A stretch of DNA of 64,000 bases from Legionella jordanis (GCF_900637635.1 NZ_LR134383.1:2015501-2079500); one strand, 5' to 3'; shown: positions 7,701-16,761, numbered from the stretch's first letter. Notes: generated by a model not told the origin, from the sequence alone. Numbers and translations are program-made.

Positions 7701-10091
7701 TTATTCAACTAATGGGGTTGAATTGAGATTTGCAATAAAAAGACATAGCAATGCCAATGAATAGCAAACGGCGGCAATGCAGGATGTAATATAATACCCA
7801 AAAGCAATGGCTAAACTCATTGCAATGATTGAACCAAGCACCGATGCCGCTCCATTCAATGCCCAAAACCAGGGGATATTGCTGCTTAATCCAGCAGGAA
7901 TTAAACGAAATGCTGAAGGCAAAGGAATTCCAAGTGCAATTGCCATCGGTAAGACTAAGGCTATAAAGCCCAAGCACTTCAATATCCAGGAGCTTTCGTA
8001 ACTGCCCTGCTTCAGTATGGAAAACCCAAAGGGGAATAAAAGCGTGGTGACAATAATCAAGAGGAAACTGAGCAACATCAATCTTTTTAACTGACTCGGT
8101 TTGAAGCGACTGCTTAATAAGCTGCCGATGCCACCAAAGCATAATAAAGAAAATAAAGCAATGGACAAGCCATATACTGGGCTACCCAAATACACGGAGC
8201 CCTGCTGCACGATAGGTATTTCAATGAGCATGAAGCCTAGACCGATTAAAATAAAATATAAACCCCAAAAAGGCGCAATTTTTCCTCCTTCTTTTGTAAA
8301 AAGAATGGGCAACAGATAAAAAATCAATATAAAGATGGTTGAAATGATCAGGAGCCAAAAGAGGACACCTACTCCATAAAAATTTCTAAATTGATCATCC
8401 ATGATGTTCATCTTAAACAGATCTTTGATTTTAGAAAAATACATCATCTGAAAAAAGAAGGGCCTATCATCTGTATTAGGCCTGATGTCGAAATAATACT
8501 GCTTAAGGAAATTGTCCAGATTTTTAGTGGTTAACGCTTGTTGAAATAGCACTTCATTAGTTGAACCATCCGGAGAATATACGGTTGGAAAACTCAATTG
8601 TTTAGAAAGGTTATTAATCTTGTTTAGCTCAGCCATGGTAAATTTACTGCGTTTAACCAGTACGGTCGCTATGTGTCGGTTTTTTAAAATGACAATATGT
8701 TTTTGTGGTGAATCACTGCCCAGTTTTTCAAGTGCCACCCTAGCCAACACAGCAATTTTTATCGTTTGCATATCAGGATTAAAGTAATATCTGGTAATAC
8801 TCAGCATGCCATTGGGTGTGAGGTGCCTTAAGTAAATTTGAAAAGCCTCCAAGGTATAGAGACTATTTTCAGTCATGGCATAAGCGCCTGAGACCGTAGC
8901 TGACCAACTGTCGATAAGGGGAATTTGTATCAGATCATATTGCAACGGCTTGCTTTGCAAAAAATTCCGTCCCTCAGATACAAATACCTTTACGTATTTA
9001 TGATTAAAAATATTCCCGGCGTAGTGGGCAAAGCGTTCTTTAACCAAGTTAATAATAATTGGATGAATATCTACGCCAGTAATATGCTTATTGCCAAATA
9101 CCAACGCAGTCAGAACATCACGTCCACCACCCACTCCTAAAATAAATACGTTTGCATGATTTAATAAATAATAAGGAATAGCGGTTATATCGTATTTCAA
9201 ATATTCCACCTTTGAGTAATCACCATCGAAAGGAACAATAGGCGTGCCTGCGGAAGCATCTTGCTCTATCCACAATTGTTCAAAACGACCATAATTCTTT
9301 ACATTGCGGCTCATTTCCCAACCAAAAGGAAGATCGCTGTTTTTTCCTCGCCAAAAAATATCACGAGTGACGGTAATTCGTGCCAAAGGTGACCATTGTT
9401 CAAATATTGGCGGATAATCCGTTTGGGAGAATTTTTTGGTTTGGGTAATTTTAAAAAGGCTATCGCTGTAAAAAACCAACAATAAGCTCAGGACGAAGAT
9501 AGAAAAACTTAACCATTTGATTTTAGGGAGGTCAAACAGCAAAGCACCAGAAACACACATTAATCCCGTGATTAAAACAACTTTTGGCGCAGGAAAGACG
9601 GTGAGCAAATAAATACTGGCAATACAGCCCAAAGAGGCACCTAACAGATCGTAGCCATAAACTAAACTTGATTTTTTCTTAAACTCTAAAAAAATCATGG
9701 ATAAAATCATGCTGCTTAACACAAAAGGTGCACTAAATAATAAATAAGCCAATCCTCCTCGTACGAGGGACAGTAGGTTGATTGAAGTGGGGAACTGGTA
9801 TTTAACCGTCACATATAAATTCACAGGGATACTGACGGCCAAAGAAAGACACAATAAGGTTAAATTTTCAGAATGGAAAGTTTGGAAATGTCTTTTTAAA
9901 GAATAAACAAGCAAGCCACCAAATCCAAAACCAAACATGGCAATGGATATCACCAGAAATGAAAAATGATACCACAGGGTTACTGATAGAATTTTGGTAA
10001 GGGTAATTTCTAATACCAAGATAGAAAAACTAATTAAAAATACGCCTATAGCAGAAGTATGAAAATCATTTAATTTCTTAAATTTGAACAT
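7701..10091 (-). CDS. Polytopic membrane protein with spermidine-synthase-like methyltransferase-fold domain
   Basis: The 796-residue protein has three parts. An N-terminal membrane region of about seven helices covers roughly residues 12-230. A soluble Rossmann domain resembling spermidine synthase follows at roughly 250-560, with the nucleotide loop GVGGGRDVLTAL and the acidic strand end TGVDIHP. A C-terminal membrane region of about six to seven helices completes it. This architecture is that of the membrane-embedded spermidine synthase-like family (COG4262 type), whose reaction is not established. Typical spermidine synthases use an Asp pair in the active site; IPLIDSWSATVSGAYAMTE may be the equivalent region here. 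The gene stands alone, 170 bases from fleQ. Family membership is likely; substrate is unknown. Confidence 0.75.
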   Translation of the reverse strand: MFKFKKLNDFHTSAIGVFLISFSILVLEITLTKILSVTLWYHFSFLVISIAMFGFGFGGLLVYSLKRHFQTFHSENLTLLCLSLAVSIPVNLYVTVKYQFPTSINLLSLVRGGLAYLLFSAPFVLSSMILSMIFLEFKKKSSLVYGYDLLGASLGCIASIYLLTVFPAPKVVLITGLMCVSGALLFDLPKIKWLSFSIFVLSLLLVFYSDSLFKITQTKKFSQTDYPPIFEQWSPLARITVTRDIFWRGKNSDLPFGWEMSRNVKNYGRFEQLWIEQDASAGTPIVPFDGDYSKVEYLKYDITAIPYYLLNHANVFILGVGGGRDVLTALVFGNKHITGVDIHPIIINLVKERFAHYAGNIFNHKYVKVFVSEGRNFLQSKPLQYDLIQIPLIDSWSATVSGAYAMTENSLYTLEAFQIYLRHLTPNGMLSITRYYFNPDMQTIKIAVLARVALEKLGSDSPQKHIVILKNRHIATVLVKRSKFTMAELNKINNLSKQLSFPTVYSPDGSTNEVLFQQALTTKNLDNFLKQYYFDIRPNTDDRPFFFQMMYFSKIKDLFKMNIMDDQFRNFYGVGVLFWLLIISTIFILIFYLLPILFTKEGGKIAPFWGLYFILIGLGFMLIEIPIVQQGSVYLGSPVYGLSIALFSLLCFGGIGSLLSSRFKPSQLKRLMLLSFLLIIVTTLLFPFGFSILKQGSYESSWILKCLGFIALVLPMAIALGIPLPSAFRLIPAGLSSNIPWFWALNGAASVLGSIIAMSLAIAFGYYITSCIAAVCYSLALLCLFIANLNSTPLVE

Positions 10092-10285
10092 AAATAATCT
10101 TGATTAGGGAACAAGTTAACAGCATCAATGTGTCTACCCTGCATGTAACGGTTCCACGACTCGCTATTACAATAATAATTCACTCATTCCCGCGGTCTTG
10201 CGATTGCATGTCAAGACCCGGATAAGCTAATTCAATGACAGCTGATAACAGCAGGGATAAACAATTTATGATCCCGATAATGCAA

Positions 10286-10879
10286 TTAACGAGAGCAATC
10301 GATGTATTCAAAAGCGTTGCAGAGAACACCAAAACATAGCTTTTGATTTCCGATGGCTTTTGTGGCTGCAATGCATTTTTCTATCTTATAACCGCGGGTA
10401 TTTAAATAGCCCATGCGACGGCAAAATGAAAATGCTGCTCTTCGTCCACATCCACGGCTGCCATCGTAACACCAGTCAACGCGATAACGCTCAAATCGTG
10501 GGAAAACAAAACGTCTATAACGATAGTGATAGGGTTTAGGTGGAGCATGACGGACTTTGGCCACACAGCGAATGTTTTTAAAGCCATTGCAACGCCAACC
10601 CTTGCATCGGGCTCGGCAGAAAAGATAATTCGTCAGACCCACATTGTGAGCAATGACGGCCTGATCAGCATATTCGTAACCCATAAGCCTGCAATAACGG
10701 TGGGCAAGCTTGATGCCGCAGGCCTTACCGTCAAGGCTGCAATAATTCAACCGTTCGCCATGGTATTTGGGTAACCAAAAATTCCTATACATGTTGTCTT
10801 TATAAGCGGCGAAACCAAAATGACTTCCAAGAGCAAAACTGAATAAGGAAATTAGCAGCATTCGCAAGGAAAAATTCAT
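10286..10879 (-). CDS. Secreted Cys-rich protein with duplicated domain, function unknown
   Basis: A 197-residue protein from MNFSLRMLLISLFSFALG, which has a clear signal peptide ending near GFAA. An upstream in-frame ATG at 10909 would add ten residues and weaken the signal peptide. The mature part contains two related Cys-rich units. The first has NYCSLDGKACG ... YCRLMGY ... FCRARCKGWRC ... IRC. The second has DWCYDGSRGCG ... FCRRMGY ... KLCFGVLC ... IDC. The spacing of the cysteines and the C-R-x-M-G-Y core is repeated, so an internal duplication is evident. An exported, disulfide-bonded protein is the natural reading. I know no function. Confidence 0.75.
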   Translation of the reverse strand: MNFSLRMLLISLFSFALGSHFGFAAYKDNMYRNFWLPKYHGERLNYCSLDGKACGIKLAHRYCRLMGYEYADQAVIAHNVGLTNYLFCRARCKGWRCNGFKNIRCVAKVRHAPPKPYHYRYRRFVFPRFERYRVDWCYDGSRGCGRRAAFSFCRRMGYLNTRGYKIEKCIAATKAIGNQKLCFGVLCNAFEYIDCSR

Positions 10880-10940
10880 GTTTAACAATCCATTAGGCTT
10901 TTTCGACATGTTAGCTCATGCATTAAGGCAAAAAAAGGGT

Positions 10941-13900
10941 TTAATAGTTCAACTTAACTTTATCGTTGCCTAAAAGATCAGTTAATACAGCCAATAACTC
11001 ATCACTTGGTGATACGCGCCACTGAGAACCTAATGTTAAAATGGCCGATGCAGTTGAGTTGAAATAATGCACCTGCACCACGCACTCCCCCTGATTGGCT
11101 TGTAAAATAGACTGCAAAGAAGAAACCAAGGAATCATTGGTGGGGGTTAAATCAAGAGCAAGGCATTTGGCAAAGCGAGTTCGTGCTTCTTGAACAGTGA
11201 AAAACTGGCTTGCAGTCATTTTTACGCCACCGCTGTAATCATCTGTGGCAATTTCTCCTTCTACCACAAGCATTTGGCCAATTTGAATGTGTTTTTCCTG
11301 AGCCTCAAAGATTTCGGAAAAAGCTACAACATCCATTTTGTTGCTGGCATCTTCAATACCAATAATGATTAATTTTTTGCCCCGCTTGGTCATAACCCGG
11401 CGCAAGGATAAGATCAAACCGCAGATGCAGGCTTTTTTAGCCTGGTTGGGATTTAAACGGGCAATAGGCGTGGTGAAGGCTTTAAATTCTTCGCAATATT
11501 GACTGGCAGGATGCCCCGTAAGGTAAAGACCTAAGGTTTCTTTCTCACCGTTTAACCGCATCATTTCAGGCCAGGGCTTGGCTGCCAAATAATCTTCTTC
11601 CAGCTGGCTGTCGTCCAATAAGGACAATAAATCCGTTTGGCCGCTGTTTGCATTTTGATGAGTTTTGTCCGCCACCTTTAATGCTTTCTCAAGGGAAGCA
11701 AACAAGACTGAACGCTCTACCCCCCAACAATCCATTGCACCACTCTTTATTAATGCTTCAAGCACGCGGCGGTTCACCTTGCGCAGATCCATCCTCTGAC
11801 AAAAATTAAATAAGCCGGAGAATAAGCCCCCTCTTTCCCTTTCTTCAACGATGCAGTTGATGGCCGTTTCACCCACTCCTTTTATCGCCCCCAATCCATA
11901 CAGAATAGTTTTATCATTCGCTACGGTGAATTGATAATTGGAGCTATGGACATTTGGAGGAAGGACTTTCAATTGCATTTGATTGCATTCATCAATGAAA
12001 GTCACCACTTTGTCGGTATTATCCATATCCGAAGACATTACAGCGGCCATAAATGCTGCTGGGAAATGGGCTTTAAGCCATGCAGTTTGATAGGCGACTA
12101 GCGCATAGGCTGCGGAATGGGATTTATTAAAGCCATAGCCTGCAAATTTTTCCATCAAGTCAAAAATATGGGTGGCCACCTCTTCATCAACACCACGAGC
12201 AGTGGCCCCTTCGGTAAAAATGACGCGTTGCTTCGCCATTTCTTCCGGTTTTTTCTTACCCATCGCCCGCCGAAGCAAATCCGCACCGCCCAAGGTATAG
12301 TTTGCCAAAACCTGGGCAATTTGCATGACTTGTTCCTGATAGAGAATCACCCCGTAAGTGGGTTTTAAGATGGGTTCCAAGTCAGGATGTGGGTATTCGA
12401 CTTTTGCCCGTCCATGTTTCCTGTCAATAAAATCATCAACCATCCCTGATTGCAAAGGTCCAGGCCTAAACAGGGCAACCAAAGCAATGATATCTTCGAA
12501 ACAATCCGGCTGTAAGCGATGAATGAGCTCTTTCATTCCCCGGGATTCCAGCTGAAACACAGCCGTAGTTTGGCAAGCCATGAGCAGTTCAAAGGTTTTC
12601 CTATCGTCGGTAGGTATGAAGGAAATATCTATTGGACTTTCGTTTTTTGCAGCGCGTTGATTGTTGATAATTTTTAAGGCCCAGTCGATAATGGTCAAAG
12701 TTCTTAAGCCTAAAAAGTCAAACTTTACCAAACCTGCTGCCTCAACGTCGTCTTTGTCAAATTGGCTGACTATTTGGGTTGAATCCTGTTCACAATAGAT
12801 GGCTGTAAAATCAGTTAGCCTGGAGGGAGCTATAACCACCCCCCCAGCATGTTTTCCCGCGTTGCGAGTAATCCCTTCCAGTTTTAAAGCCAAATCTATC
12901 AGTTCTCTGACGTCGTCTTCATCCTCATAACGGCGCTGTAACTCAGTCTCGTCCTGCAAAGCCTTGCTTAAAGTCATGCCAATTTCGAAGGGAATAAGCT
13001 TGGCTATTTTATCGACAAAGCCATAGGGATGGCCTAAAACCCGCCCCACATCGCGGACGACAGCTTTAGCCGCCATTGTACCAAAGGTAATGATTTGCGA
13101 GACACTTTGCCGACCGTATTTTTCAGCCACATAATCAATCACCCGATCCCGTCCTTCCATGCAGAAATCGATGTCAAAGTCAGGCATGGATACGCGCTCT
13201 GGATTTAAGAAACGCTCAAAAAGAAGTTCATAGAGGAGCGGATCCAAATCGGTAATTTTCAAGGCATAAGCTACCAATGAACCAGCGCCAGACCCCCTTC
13301 CCGGACCGACTGGCACCCCATTTTGTTTAGCCCATTGAATAAAATCGGCAACAATCAGGAAATAGCCAGGAAAACCCATGCGGTTAATCACATCCAGTTC
13401 TATGGCCAGCCGCTTGTCATAAGGTTCCCGCAATGCCGTGAGTTCCTCAACGCTTTTGTCCCTAAAGATGTGAGTTAAACGCTCTTCAAGGCCTTTCCTG
13501 GATAACTCAGACAGGTAGTCTTCAACGCTATAGCTTTGAGGAATAGGAAAATTGGGTAAGTAATTGTTGCCTAAATTCAGTTTAACGGTGCATCGTTTAG
13601 CAATTTGCACGCTATTTTCGATGGCCTGGGGCAAATCTTTAAATAGCTCGATCATTTCATCGGCGGAACGAAGGTATTGTTCAGAACTATAAATTTGCTG
13701 CCTTCTGGGATCAGCCAGGGTATAACCTTCATGAATGCACACTCTGGCTTCATGGGCTTCGAAATCGTCTTGATGCAAAAAGCGCACGTCGTTCGTTGCG
13801 ACTAACGGTAAATTCAATTCTTCAGATAATCGAACAATTCGTTCATTGTAAATGGTTTCGTCTGCGCGCCCCGTCCTTTGTATTTCAAGATAAAAACGGT

Positions 13901-14387
13901 TTGGAAAGCAGGTCATGAAAGAGCGGGCCAATTCGTAAGCCGCAGCCTCGTCATCGGCTAGTAAAGCCTTGCCAATCGCCCCAAAGCGCCCACCTGATAA
14001 AGCAATTAAGCCTTCCGCATGCTCTTTAATCCATTCATGTTGAACTCGAGGCTGTCCCTGATATTGACCTTCCTGGTAAGCTTTTGAAACCAGGCAAGTT
14101 AAATTGCGATAGCCTATCTCATTTTGACAGAGCAGGACTAATGAGGTGATTTGCTCTGGAGTTTGGGGATCATGACAGGGCAAGTCACTGCCAATAATGG
14201 GTTTAATGCCCATTTCAAGGGCCGTTTTAAATACTTTAACTGCAGCAAAAAGATTGCAATGATCAGTTATGGCAACGGCGTTCATACCCTTGTTAGCCAG
14301 GGATTTCATCAACGGCTTGATTCGCACCAACCCGTCTACCATGGAGAATTCGGTATGTAGGTGCAAATGAACGAAACGCGACTGCAT
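10941..14387 (-). CDS. dnaE: DNA polymerase III subunit alpha
   Basis: This is the replicative polymerase catalytic subunit, 1148 residues (E. coli 1160). The N-terminal PHP domain is seen in VHLHLHTEFSMVDGL and ITDHCNLF. The polymerase active-site aspartates are in SMPDFDIDFCMEGRD near residue 400, in the C-family palm. Further conserved blocks are GPGRGSGAGSLVAYAL, FGTMAAKAVVRDVGR and the GYGFNKSHSAAYALVAYQTAWLK finger region. A C-terminal OB-type domain (CICGLILSLRRVMTKRG) completes the protein. It is complete and undisturbed. The luxR-type gene lies 67 bases upstream on the same strand. Confidence 0.98.
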   Translation of the reverse strand: MQSRFVHLHLHTEFSMVDGLVRIKPLMKSLANKGMNAVAITDHCNLFAAVKVFKTALEMGIKPIIGSDLPCHDPQTPEQITSLVLLCQNEIGYRNLTCLVSKAYQEGQYQGQPRVQHEWIKEHAEGLIALSGGRFGAIGKALLADDEAAAYELARSFMTCFPNRFYLEIQRTGRADETIYNERIVRLSEELNLPLVATNDVRFLHQDDFEAHEARVCIHEGYTLADPRRQQIYSSEQYLRSADEMIELFKDLPQAIENSVQIAKRCTVKLNLGNNYLPNFPIPQSYSVEDYLSELSRKGLEERLTHIFRDKSVEELTALREPYDKRLAIELDVINRMGFPGYFLIVADFIQWAKQNGVPVGPGRGSGAGSLVAYALKITDLDPLLYELLFERFLNPERVSMPDFDIDFCMEGRDRVIDYVAEKYGRQSVSQIITFGTMAAKAVVRDVGRVLGHPYGFVDKIAKLIPFEIGMTLSKALQDETELQRRYEDEDDVRELIDLALKLEGITRNAGKHAGGVVIAPSRLTDFTAIYCEQDSTQIVSQFDKDDVEAAGLVKFDFLGLRTLTIIDWALKIINNQRAAKNESPIDISFIPTDDRKTFELLMACQTTAVFQLESRGMKELIHRLQPDCFEDIIALVALFRPGPLQSGMVDDFIDRKHGRAKVEYPHPDLEPILKPTYGVILYQEQVMQIAQVLANYTLGGADLLRRAMGKKKPEEMAKQRVIFTEGATARGVDEEVATHIFDLMEKFAGYGFNKSHSAAYALVAYQTAWLKAHFPAAFMAAVMSSDMDNTDKVVTFIDECNQMQLKVLPPNVHSSNYQFTVANDKTILYGLGAIKGVGETAINCIVEERERGGLFSGLFNFCQRMDLRKVNRRVLEALIKSGAMDCWGVERSVLFASLEKALKVADKTHQNANSGQTDLLSLLDDSQLEEDYLAAKPWPEMMRLNGEKETLGLYLTGHPASQYCEEFKAFTTPIARLNPNQAKKACICGLILSLRRVMTKRGKKLIIIGIEDASNKMDVVAFSEIFEAQEKHIQIGQMLVVEGEIATDDYSGGVKMTASQFFTVQEARTRFAKCLALDLTPTNDSLVSSLQSILQANQGECVVQVHYFNSTASAILTLGSQWRVSPSDELLAVLTDLLGNDKVKLNY

Positions 14388-14454
14388 CTTGCAAACTCAC
14401 TGAAAAGAATGACCGAACTCTACCGAAGTCGTTTGCTTAGGGCAAGCATTCGTT

Positions 14455-15165
14455 TCAATTCTCTTGCAACCAGCGCATTGCTGCTAAGTATTTGTTATTC
14501 ACACCCAACTTTTTATTGGCATTTTGCAAATGATAGTGAATGGTCCTTTGACTCACTCCCAGTTGGTTGGCAATCGCTTCAAGCCTAAGATTTTCTGCGG
14601 TCAGCTTAAGGCACTGCTGCTCCCGACGAGTGAGTTTAACCCCTTTTTTGACATCCCTCACAAGCGTTCGCCTTAAAAAATGGAAATAGCATTGGCTGAT
14701 TGCAAGCCAGACGTATTGTTTTTGTTGCCAATTTAATAAGCCATTCTCTCCTTGGCGTTGATGCAGCACCAACACTACAAATTCGCCTGCAGGACCATAA
14801 ATGGGCAAAGACAACCCTTTATCAACACCGAATTCCTTAGACTCCTGGCGCATGCGCAGCTCACGTTTGTTTTTCGCCTGCGTCAACTGCTCGTTAATAT
14901 CCCAAAACTGCGGAATTAAGGATTGCTCTGTTTCTTCCAAAGTGCGGTCCACATCGGCATAACCTTGATCCAGATAAAACTCATGCCAGATTTTTAAGGC
15001 CGGGCTTACCCAATTGTAAATGAGCTTACTGCCCGTTTTCGTGTGTTGCTGGTAATAGGTAACAGCGATGCTTTGGATTCCCTGAGAATAAAAAAACTGC
15101 ATGAGGGCATCATTTAGCTGATTTAGGGTGTGTGCTCTCTCAAACTCGTTCAACAATTTATCCAT
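14455..15165 (-). CDS. LuxR-family quorum-sensing-type regulator (LuxR solo in this window)
   Basis: The 236-residue protein has the two-domain layout of acyl-homoserine-lactone (AHL) receptors: an autoinducer-binding domain (about 15-165) and a LuxR helix-turn-helix (about 177-236, LTRREQQCLKLTA ... GVSQRTIHYHLQNANKKLGV). By eye, four of the canonical ligand-pocket residues are kept: Trp60, Tyr64 (WHEFY), Asp73 and Trp88, and the pocket glycine is probably Gly117. The usual Pro after the Asp is Arg74 instead. In the DNA-binding domain Glu182 and Leu186 are kept, but the usual Gly is Asn192. GGAAGG precedes the ATG. No luxI-type synthase is in the window. A perfect lux-box-like repeat lies 11 bases upstream of its start codon, between it and the divergent GH5 gene. 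Confidence 0.88.
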   Translation of the reverse strand: MDKLLNEFERAHTLNQLNDALMQFFYSQGIQSIAVTYYQQHTKTGSKLIYNWVSPALKIWHEFYLDQGYADVDRTLEETEQSLIPQFWDINEQLTQAKNKRELRMRQESKEFGVDKGLSLPIYGPAGEFVVLVLHQRQGENGLLNWQQKQYVWLAISQCYFHFLRRTLVRDVKKGVKLTRREQQCLKLTAENLRLEAIANQLGVSQRTIHYHLQNANKKLGVNNKYLAAMRWLQEN

Positions 15166-15176
15166 CTTGCCTTCCC

Positions 15177-15200
15177 AAACCTGTTAAAAAAGACAGGTTT
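15177..15200. promoter_or_regulatory. lux-box-like inverted repeat in the luxR/GH5 divergent promoter
   Basis: AAACCTGT and ACAGGTTT form perfect 8-base arms separated by eight bases (TAAAAAAG). The central 20 bp (15179-15198) is ACCTGT-N8-ACAGGT. Both arms and spacing equal those of the Vibrio fischeri luxI lux box. It lies between divergent luxR-type and GH5 genes and is the only such element I noticed in the window. Towards the GH5 gene its centre (15188.5) falls about 43 bases before the predicted transcription start, the class II LuxR activator position. Towards luxR it abuts the ribosome-binding site, so binding there would be expected to repress. Binding itself is inference. Confidence 0.8.
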
Positions 15201-15219
15201 TAATTCAATAATGGATTGT

Positions 15220-15225
15220 TATTAT
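15220..15225 (+). promoter_or_regulatory. Predicted -10 element of the GH5 gene promoter
   Basis: TATTAT (five of six matches to TATAAT) starts 21 bases downstream of the lux-box-like repeat. The predicted start of transcription would be near 15232. No good -35 hexamer is seen at the expected distance. The repeat occupies that place, as in activator-dependent luxI promoters. Confidence 0.5.
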
Positions 15226-15261
15226 ACACATGATTTAATTTTCAATCATCCGGGGGCTGGA

Positions 15262-16761
15262 ATGTTCAAATGGCTCACTTTTTTTGTTTTTCCGAATTTA
15301 GCTTTTGCCGCCTCTATCAGCAATGACATCGAAGGGGTTGGGCCCAATGGCTTGATAAGGCCCTATCTATGCATTCAAAACCAATCTGGCTCCGTGACAT
15401 TAAAGTTGGCGCCAGGTCAAAGCGGCGATGCCAATGCGGCTTCCGGAAGTGCCTATTATGCAGGTGCAACCCTCCGATTTGGCGGTTGTGAACCAGAAAA
15501 CAGTTATTTGGGATATCTGGGATTGAGCATTAATAATTCGGGCAATAACAGCATCGGCAATTACTCTCCCCCTGCTGGAGTGCATATCACCTATGCGAAT
15601 CGAAGCATAGACAGTGGAGGGCATGTGAAAGGCGTGATTACCTATACCCCTATAGAAACGAATACTCAAATGGCCCATGCGAAGCCCAGCAAAAACTGGC
15701 CATTTGTTGGCTTTAATTTATCCGGGCTTGAGTTTGGCAAAGTCATTGATCCCTTTGTCATTCCCAATCTTTCGCAACAAGACAGCTCCAGTAATAATTC
15801 TGACTTAAAAGAGATCGAAGAATTGATCAATGCCGGAATGAATACGGTGCGTTTGCCAATCAGTTGGGGGTATATCCAACTGGATGGGCCTGGAAAAGGC
15901 AGCCTTAATTTGGCTTATTACAATAACTACATCCGACCTTTGCTGCAAACCTTAACAGCAGCCAAGGTTAACACCATCGTCGACTTACATGCCTATATGC
16001 GCTATTCAAAATTTGGTGAACAATATTCCGGCTGTGGGCCTTCAGGTGCCTGTCCAGATGGCAGTTTGATTTTAGATGAGAAAGCCTATCAATCGGTATG
16101 GAGCCAGCTCGCAACACTCATGCAGAATGATTCTAAAATTGATAAAAACTACCTGCTTCTGGATTTAATGAATGAACCTGTTAATGTGCCTGATGATAAA
16201 GTCTTTACGATTCAAGCCTCCCTCATAAAGACACTTCGCAATCAATCATTTGACGGCTACATTTTAGTAGAAGGCAACAGTTGGTCCGGTTTGCATTCCT
16301 GGCTCACCCATCAATGGACAGGTCAGGACGGACAAATATACAGCAACGCGAGTTTATTCAGCCGTGAAAATTTTGTACGGGCAGGGATTGAAGATTTATC
16401 TAGAATTTTAATCAATGTGCATCAGTATTTAGATAACGATTACAGCGGCATTCACGATGACTGCCAGCAGGATTTAAGCAGCATTGGCCCCAATGGTTTT
16501 AATTTGAATGCCTTTGCCGATTGGTTGCAAGAGAATCAAGTAAAGGCAATTGTCACTGAATTTGGTAGCGGAAAAAACCAGGCCAGTTGCAGTACTGCTT
16601 TGCGCCAGTTCTTGCAATATTTACAAGATAACAGCGCCCAAGGTAAAAATTATGGGTTTGTGGGTTGGACAATTTGGTCCACTGGCCACGGATGGGGGGA
16701 CTACAATTTACGCGTCAAATCCACTTCTTATCAAATGAGTATTTTGAAAGAATTTCTGTAA
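15262..16761 (+). CDS. Secreted glycoside hydrolase family 5 (cellulase-type) enzyme
   Basis: A predicted secreted endo-beta-glycanase of 499 residues. The signal peptide is MFKWLTFFVFPNLAFA. A beta-rich N-terminal region (about 20-130) precedes the GH5 barrel, which starts near GFNLSGLEFGKV. Catalytic residues are visible: the acid/base Glu305 in DLMNEPV and the nucleophile Glu433 in VTEFGSG. Supporting residues are in VRLPISWGYIQ, VDLHAYMRY and NVHQYLDND. The start at 15262 has GGGGG and CTGGA before it. The frame reaches back to 15130, but that would lie upstream of the predicted promoter and inside luxR. L. pneumophila secretes a GH5-type cellulase by type II secretion, a plausible parallel. 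Cellulose as substrate is inference. Confidence 0.88.
   Translation: MFKWLTFFVFPNLAFAASISNDIEGVGPNGLIRPYLCIQNQSGSVTLKLAPGQSGDANAASGSAYYAGATLRFGGCEPENSYLGYLGLSINNSGNNSIGNYSPPAGVHITYANRSIDSGGHVKGVITYTPIETNTQMAHAKPSKNWPFVGFNLSGLEFGKVIDPFVIPNLSQQDSSSNNSDLKEIEELINAGMNTVRLPISWGYIQLDGPGKGSLNLAYYNNYIRPLLQTLTAAKVNTIVDLHAYMRYSKFGEQYSGCGPSGACPDGSLILDEKAYQSVWSQLATLMQNDSKIDKNYLLLDLMNEPVNVPDDKVFTIQASLIKTLRNQSFDGYILVEGNSWSGLHSWLTHQWTGQDGQIYSNASLFSRENFVRAGIEDLSRILINVHQYLDNDYSGIHDDCQQDLSSIGPNGFNLNAFADWLQENQVKAIVTEFGSGKNQASCSTALRQFLQYLQDNSAQGKNYGFVGWTIWSTGHGWGDYNLRVKSTSYQMSILKEFL

Noticed and set aside
10180-10371. 63-codon hydrophobic open frame overlapping the end of the Cys-rich gene
   Set aside because: It overlaps a better-supported gene in another frame and has no ribosome-binding site or homology that I can see.
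13100-16761. Search for a luxI-type AHL synthase next to the luxR-type gene
   Set aside because: No frame in the neighbourhood encodes the LuxI core. The neighbours are dnaE and a glycosidase.
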